From Intestinibacillus sp050255995 (lineage in GTDB: Bacteria; Bacillota; Clostridia; Oscillospirales; Butyricicoccaceae), in NCBI GenBank assembly GCA_050255995.1, contig JBFWIM010000082.1:1-8145 (forward strand): a stretch of 8,145 nt of DNA, written 5' to 3'. Shown here in pieces: positions 3,887 through 8,145 of this stretch. The position numbers were made by a program, and so were the translations under genes. The stretch's first letter is position 1. Each line of letters opens with the position of its first letter. A model generated the notes under the pieces. The model was not told the origin of the DNA and made no database searches. It saw only the letters and a list, made by a program, of their open reading frames with translations.

Positions 3887-6676
3887 ATGCCGCAGGATTA
3901 CAACAGCACGGTCAACCTTCCGAAGACCGAATTTCCCATGCGGGCAGGTTTGCCCAAAAGAGAGCCCGGTTTTCTGGAGGGTTGGGAACAGCAGAAGCTT
4001 TATGAAACAATGATGGAGAAGAACGAGGGCAAGCCCGTCTTCATTCTGCATGACGGACCCCCGTATGCCAATGGCAACCTCCATATGGGTCATGCGCTCA
4101 ATAAAATTCTCAAGGACTTTATTGTCCGCTACAAGAATATGGCCGGTTTCAAATCGCCCTATGTGCCGGGCTGGGATACCCACGGCTTGCCGATCGAGCG
4201 TCAGGCCATCAAGGCCTACGGCATGGACCGCGACAAGGTTTCTGTCGCGGAATTCCGCTCCAAGTGCGAGGAGTTCGCACGCGGGCATGTCGATACCCAG
4301 CGCACGCAGTTTAAGCGTCTCGGCGTGGTCGGCGAGTGGGATAATCCCTATCTGACTCTGACGCACGACTATGAGGCGGAACAGATCCGCGTGTTCGGTG
4401 AAATGGCCGACAAGGGCTACATTTACAAGGGGATGAAGCCGGTTTACTGGTGCCCGCACGACGAGACCGCGCTCGCCGAAGCCGAAATTGAATATCAGGA
4501 CGAGCCGTGCAGCTCAATTTACGTAAAATTCGCCGTGACCGACGATCAGGGTGGAAAGCTGTCCGCAATCACCGGCTCGCTGGACAGGGTCTACTTCGTC
4601 ATCTGGACGACCACAACCTGGACGCTGCCGGGCAACCTCGCAATCTCCGTCAATCCGAACTATGAATATGATCTGGTTAAGGCGCCGAACGGCGAAACCT
4701 ATGTGCTCGCCAAGGAGCTCACGGAGTCCACTATGAAGGCCGCCGGCATTGACTCCTGGGAGGTGCTCGGCACGCTCATGGGCTCCGCGCTGGAACTCAT
4801 GAAGACCCGTCACCCGATTATGGACCGCGACTCGATCATCGTCTGCGGCGAACATGTCACGCTGGACGCCGGCACGGGCTGCGTCCATACGGCGCCCGGC
4901 TTTGGCGCGGATGACTTTGTCGTCTGCCAGAAATATAACATCCCGATCATTGTGCCGGTTGACGGCAAGGGCATGGCGACCGAAGACGCCGGCAAGTATG
5001 CGGGCATGTACTATGAAAAGACCACGCCGGTCATTCTGGACGACCTCAAGGCATGTGGTGCGCTGTTCGCCATTGAGGACATCGAACACTCCTATCCGCA
5101 CTGCTGGCGCTGCAAGCATCCGATCATCTTCCGCACTACGGAGCAGTGGTTCTGCTCGGTGGATGCACTGAAGGATGACGCGGTCAAGGCTTGCCGCAGC
5201 ATCACCTGGCTGCCCGGCTGGGGTGAGGAGCGCATGACCTCCATGATCCAGGAGCGCTCGGACTGGTGCATTTCCCGTCAGCGTGTTTGGGGCGTCCCCA
5301 TCCCGATTTTCTACTGTAAGAAATGCGGCAAGCCGATTGTAAACCGCCGTACCATTGAGGCGGGTGCGAACCTGTTTGCGGAGAAGGGCTCCAATGCCTG
5401 GTATGAGCTTGATCCGTCCGAAATGCTGCCCGCCGATGTGCATTGTGAATGCGGCGGCACAGAGTTTGACAAGGAAACCGACACAATGGACGTCTGGTTT
5501 GACTCCGGCTCCAGCCACAAAGCAGTACTCGAGAGCCGGCCATACCTGCAGTTCCCTGCGGATATTTATCTGGAAGGCAACGACCAGTATCGCGGCTGGT
5601 TCCAATCCTCCATGCTCACCTCAATCGCCACCAAGGGTGTCGCGCCATACAAGACCGTCATCACGCACGGCATGATTGTCGACGAGGAACGCCAGAAGAT
5701 GTCCAAGTCGCTGGGCAACGGCATCGCGCCCGGGGATATCCTGAATGAGTACGGCGCGGACGTTATGCGCCTTTGGGTCGCGTCTGCGGACTACCGGCAG
5801 GATATGCGTATTTCCAAGGACATGCTCAAGCACCTGTCGCAGAATTATCTGAAAATCCGCAACACTGCGCGCTATATTCTCGGCAACCTGGACGGCTTTG
5901 ACCCCAAGACCGATCTGGTGGACTATGACAAGCTGCCGGAGCTCGACCGTTGGGCGCTGATGAAGCTGAACGAGCTGATCGGCAGGGTGCGCCGCGGCTA
6001 TGACGCTTATGAATTCCACGTGGTGTTCCATGCGATCCACAATTTCTGCGTGGTCGATATGTCGAACTTCTATCTGGATGTTATTAAGGATCGCCTGTAT
6101 TGCGACGCGGCCGACGGTTTAGACCGCCGCAGCGCGCAGACCACGATCTACCGGATTCTGGATGCGCTGGTGCGCATGCTGTCGCCGATCCTGTGCTTTA
6201 CGGCGGACGAGATCTGGCAGGCGATGCCGCACGTGGCGCAGGACGATCTGCGTAACGCCGCGCTCAACGAGATGCCGTCATCCTGCGAGGCATGGGCCTT
6301 TGCGGACGAGCAGGCCGAGAAGTGGAACCTGCTGACCCTGATGCGCGACCACGTCAACAAGGCGCTTGAGTCCGCGCGCAACGAAAAGATCATCGGCAAG
6401 CCGCTGGAGGCCGCCGTCACGATCTACGATACGGGTGACCGTGCGGATTTCCTGCGGAACTGCGGCGAGAATCTGGCGGATCTGTGCATTGTATCCGAAC
6501 TGCAGGTCGTAAAGGGCGACGGTGAGGGATACCCGATTGAAGGCGACACCGACAAGATCAAGGTCGAGCGTGCGCAGGGTGAAAAGTGCCAGCGCTGCTG
6601 GAAGCAGGTGCAATCGGTCGGCAAGATTGCAAAGCATCCTTGCCTGTGCGAACGCTGTGCCGGCGTAGTCGGCTGA
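3887..6676 (+). CDS. ileS: Isoleucine--tRNA ligase (IleRS)
   Basis: IleRS joins isoleucine to tRNA-Ile using ATP in the cytoplasm and edits mischarged valine. The 929-residue length fits bacterial class I IleRS with a C-terminal zinc domain. The N-terminal region NLPKTEFPMRAGLPKREP (10-27) is typical. The HIGH motif reads HMGH (66-69) within DGPPYANGNLHMGH, and the second signature KMSKS is at 604-608. The CP1 editing domain shows TTTTWTLPGN and GTGCVHTAPGFGADD, with H334 and D343 at the positions of the E. coli editing residues H333 and D342; F339 stands where E. coli has His. A Cys-rich insert (FYCKKCG, later HCECGG) precedes DVWFDSGSSH. The C-terminus holds zinc-type cysteines C901, C904, C921 and C924, with an extra C919. 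AAAGGA at 3868-3873 lies 13 nt upstream, a rather long spacing; homology supports the ATG at 3887. No T-box precedes it. A strong terminator follows. Confidence 0.98.
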   Translation: MPQDYNSTVNLPKTEFPMRAGLPKREPGFLEGWEQQKLYETMMEKNEGKPVFILHDGPPYANGNLHMGHALNKILKDFIVRYKNMAGFKSPYVPGWDTHGLPIERQAIKAYGMDRDKVSVAEFRSKCEEFARGHVDTQRTQFKRLGVVGEWDNPYLTLTHDYEAEQIRVFGEMADKGYIYKGMKPVYWCPHDETALAEAEIEYQDEPCSSIYVKFAVTDDQGGKLSAITGSLDRVYFVIWTTTTWTLPGNLAISVNPNYEYDLVKAPNGETYVLAKELTESTMKAAGIDSWEVLGTLMGSALELMKTRHPIMDRDSIIVCGEHVTLDAGTGCVHTAPGFGADDFVVCQKYNIPIIVPVDGKGMATEDAGKYAGMYYEKTTPVILDDLKACGALFAIEDIEHSYPHCWRCKHPIIFRTTEQWFCSVDALKDDAVKACRSITWLPGWGEERMTSMIQERSDWCISRQRVWGVPIPIFYCKKCGKPIVNRRTIEAGANLFAEKGSNAWYELDPSEMLPADVHCECGGTEFDKETDTMDVWFDSGSSHKAVLESRPYLQFPADIYLEGNDQYRGWFQSSMLTSIATKGVAPYKTVITHGMIVDEERQKMSKSLGNGIAPGDILNEYGADVMRLWVASADYRQDMRISKDMLKHLSQNYLKIRNTARYILGNLDGFDPKTDLVDYDKLPELDRWALMKLNELIGRVRRGYDAYEFHVVFHAIHNFCVVDMSNFYLDVIKDRLYCDAADGLDRRSAQTTIYRILDALVRMLSPILCFTADEIWQAMPHVAQDDLRNAALNEMPSSCEAWAFADEQAEKWNLLTLMRDHVNKALESARNEKIIGKPLEAAVTIYDTGDRADFLRNCGENLADLCIVSELQVVKGDGEGYPIEGDTDKIKVERAQGEKCQRCWKQVQSVGKIAKHPCLCERCAGVVG

Positions 6677-6682
6677 TTCACC

Positions 6683-6712
6683 AAAGGGCAGGCGGAATGC
6701 CTGCCCTTTTTT
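6683..6712 (+). terminator. Strong intrinsic terminator after ileS
   Basis: AAAGGGCAGGC (6683-6693) and GCCTGCCCTTT (6699-6709) form a perfect 11-bp stem, including three A-T pairs, around a GGAAT loop. A run of six T (6707-6712) completes the canonical Rho-independent pattern. It lies 7 nt after the ileS stop codon and should end much of the divIVA-ileS transcript, leaving lspA to a separate promoter or to read-through. Confidence 0.93.
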
Positions 6713-6744
6713 AGATTGCAAACGAGGGATAAGGATGGGGATAT

Positions 6745-7206
6745 ATGATCGCAGTTATTGCAATACTCTTGATGGTTGCGGCGGATCAGCTGGTGAAATA
6801 CTGGGCGGTTACCGTGCTGCAGGCTGTGCCGGGCGGCACCATTCCGCTTATACAAAACGTGTTCCACCTGACTTATGTGGAAAACCGCGGCGCGGCGTTT
6901 AGTATTTTGCAAAACAAGATCTGGCTTTTTGTGCTGATCACCGTGGTCATTCTGGGCGCGATGGTTTATGTTCTGCGCCGTGGGCTGCTGCATACCGCGC
7001 TTGGACGCTGGGCGGTGTATGTCATTGCGGGCGGCGCAGTCGGCAACCTGCTGGACCGTATTTTCCGTCACTATGTCGTGGATCTGTTTGATTTCCGGCT
7101 GATTCATTTCCCGGTGTTCAACGTGGCGGATATCTGCGTGTGCGTGGGCGGTGTGCTGTTCGCCTACTATTTCCTGTTTCAGCATGATAAGGCGGTAAAA
7201 GAGTGA
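6745..7206 (+). CDS. lspA: Lipoprotein signal peptidase II (LspA)
   Basis: LspA is the integral membrane aspartyl protease that removes the signal peptide from diacylglyceryl-modified prolipoproteins. The 153-residue protein is of normal length and has four hydrophobic segments, roughly 2-20, 58-77, 86-103 and 128-146. Family motifs are all present: AADQLVK (12-18), YVENRGAAFSIL (44-55), GGAVGNLLDR (96-105), VVDLFDF (111-117) and FPVFNVADI (122-130). The catalytic aspartates by comparison with B. subtilis D102 and D129 are D104 and D129. The start ATG at 6745 is preceded by AAGGA (6731-6735) at a distance of 9 nt, and the next ATG upstream (6735) is out of frame. ileS-lspA adjacency is widespread, but here a strong terminator separates them. 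The gene ends in a TGATG junction with rluD, so the two are surely cotranscribed. Confidence 0.97.
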   Translation: MIAVIAILLMVAADQLVKYWAVTVLQAVPGGTIPLIQNVFHLTYVENRGAAFSILQNKIWLFVLITVVILGAMVYVLRRGLLHTALGRWAVYVIAGGAVGNLLDRIFRHYVVDLFDFRLIHFPVFNVADICVCVGGVLFAYYFLFQHDKAVKE

Positions 7207-8126
7207 TGGAACAGCATACTTTTGTTCCGCAGGAGGCCGACAGCGGCAAACGTGTGGACAGTTACCTGAGCGAGCAGGTGGACGGGATGACCCGCAGCGC
7301 CGCGCAGAAGCTGCTGGAGGGCAACTATGTGACGATAGGCGGCCAGCCGCTCAGGAAGAATTATAAAATCTGCGGCGGGGAGACCCTGCTGGTCGAGCTG
7401 CCGCCCGTGCGCGAGGTCGATCTCGTGCCGCAGGATTTGCCGCTGGATATCGTGTATGAAGACGACGATATGATCGTCCTCAATAAAGCGCGCGGCATGG
7501 TCGTACATCCGGCTGCGGGAAACTGGGACGGCACGCTGGTCAACGCGCTGATGTTCCACTGTGGCGACCGGTTGTCCGGCATCAACGGGGAGCTGCGTCC
7601 GGGCATCGTCCACCGCATCGACAAGGACACGAGCGGCTTGCTGGTCGTGGCAAAGAACGACCATGCACACCAGCATTTGGCCGCGCAGATCCAGCGGCAC
7701 GCGGTTCGGCGTGAATACGAGGCGATTGTCTGCGGCACGGTGCGCGTGGACAGCGGCACGGTGGACAAACCGATCGGCCGCCATAGAACCGACCGCAAAA
7801 AGATGGCAGTCGTACCGGACGGGCGGGAGGCGATCACCCACTATTCGGTGATTGGGCGATATCCGGGCTACACCCATATGGCATTTCGGCTGGAAACCGG
7901 ACGTACACACCAGATTCGTGTGCACATGGCGTCGGTCGGGCATCCGATCATCGGAGATCCGCTATATGGACGCCCCAAAGACCGTTTCGCGGAGATCGGC
8001 GGACAGTGCCTGCACGCCTGCCGCCTGACGCTGACGCATCCGCGCACCGGAGAGGAAATGGCCTTTACTGCGCCGCGCCCGGCTTATTTTGATGAGATTT
8101 TGCACAAACTTGAACGCATGACATGA
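7206..8126 (+). CDS. rluD: RluA/RluD-family rRNA pseudouridine synthase
   Basis: This enzyme isomerises uridine to pseudouridine in RNA; E. coli RluD modifies helix 69 of 23S rRNA, but members of this family differ in target, so the exact sites are not certain. The 306-residue protein has an N-terminal S4 RNA-binding domain (about 14-70: KRVDSYLSE, RSAAQKLLEGNYVTIGG) and then the RluA catalytic domain (about 80-300). The catalytic motif is GIVHRIDKDTSGLLVVAK (133-150), with catalytic D139. Other conserved blocks are DMIVLNKARGMVVHP (88-102), RREYEAIVCG (168-177), LETGRTHQIRVHMASVGHPI (229-248) and GDPLYG (250-255). I chose ATG 7206, which overlaps the lspA stop as TGATG with AAGGCGG 10 nt upstream; a GTG at 7203 would add one residue. 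It corresponds to ylyB of B. subtilis, which also follows lspA. Confidence 0.92.
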   Translation: MEQHTFVPQEADSGKRVDSYLSEQVDGMTRSAAQKLLEGNYVTIGGQPLRKNYKICGGETLLVELPPVREVDLVPQDLPLDIVYEDDDMIVLNKARGMVVHPAAGNWDGTLVNALMFHCGDRLSGINGELRPGIVHRIDKDTSGLLVVAKNDHAHQHLAAQIQRHAVRREYEAIVCGTVRVDSGTVDKPIGRHRTDRKKMAVVPDGREAITHYSVIGRYPGYTHMAFRLETGRTHQIRVHMASVGHPIIGDPLYGRPKDRFAEIGGQCLHACRLTLTHPRTGEEMAFTAPRPAYFDEILHKLERMT

Positions 8127-8145
8127 AAAAGCACCCGAAACGGAA
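8123..8145 (+). CDS. Possible start of a further gene, cut by the window end
   Basis: The rluD stop sits in ATGA, and the ATG at 8123 opens a frame that stays open to the window end, reading MKKHPKR. The basic N-terminus and ATGA junction resemble the other couplings in this cluster. No clear Shine-Dalgarno is visible, and seven codons are too few to identify a product. It does not resemble the N-terminus of PyrR, which follows ylyB in B. subtilis. Confidence 0.35.

Noticed and set aside
4514..5605. Long (363-codon) open frame on the - strand opposite ileS
   Set aside because: It lies wholly within ileS, which has all family motifs. Its translation is Arg/Ala/Val/His-rich without recognisable motifs, as expected for a shadow frame in a G/C-rich gene.
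6424..7185. 253-codon - strand frame across the end of ileS, the terminator and lspA
   Set aside because: It covers two well-identified genes on the other strand and the terminator, and its composition (many His, Gln, Arg) is shadow-like.
7203..7205. GTG start for rluD one codon upstream
   Set aside because: An ATG follows at once and is more likely to be used; the difference is a single residue and cannot be settled from sequence.
7179..7943. 254-codon - strand frame opposite rluD
   Set aside because: It is antisense to a well-conserved RluD frame and has no recognisable domain.

Overview
The window carries a conserved Gram-positive (Firmicutes) cell-division and housekeeping cluster, with every gene on the + strand. 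The order is hfq (5' end cut off), a HlyD-like membrane-fusion protein, yggS/ylmE, sepF/ylmF, yggT/ylmG, divIVA, ileS, lspA, rluD, and possibly the first codons of another gene. In Bacillus subtilis the matching block is ylmD-ylmE-sepF-ylmG-ylmH-divIVA-ileS-ylyA-lspA-ylyB. The hfq junction, the HlyD-like protein in place of ylmD, the lack of ylmH and ylyA, and the fairly high G+C (mid-to-high 50s percent by eye) suggest an anaerobic member of the Clostridia, perhaps an Oscillospiraceae/Ruminococcaceae relative. That placement is inferred from gene order and protein flavour, not from a search.

Positions 1-2165 form a tightly coupled unit. hfq overlaps the HlyD-like gene by 37 nt, and that gene overlaps yggS by an ATGA junction. 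A near-consensus sigma-A-type promoter (2023-2051) lies inside the end of yggS and points at sepF, and a perfect 12-bp palindrome sits in the 71-nt gap before sepF. sepF and ylmG follow. A 103-nt leader then separates ylmG from divIVA, at the place where other Firmicutes have ylmH. This leader holds a terminator-like hairpin whose 3' arm is also perfectly complementary over 8 nt to the divIVA ribosome binding site.

divIVA and ileS are separated by 43 nt, with no T-box. A strong intrinsic terminator follows ileS, then lspA and rluD, which share one base (TGATG). rluD ends in an ATGA that may start a further gene running off the window.

Together the genes cover RNA-based regulation (Hfq), PLP homeostasis (YggS), Z-ring and pole/septum organisation (SepF, YlmG, DivIVA), isoleucyl-tRNA charging (IleRS), lipoprotein maturation (LspA) and rRNA pseudouridylation (RluD). 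I see no mobile element, CRISPR array, tRNA, rRNA or defence system. The gene content is ordinary; the most interesting signals are regulatory: the intragenic promoter, the palindrome and the divIVA leader. The function of the HlyD-like protein is also open.
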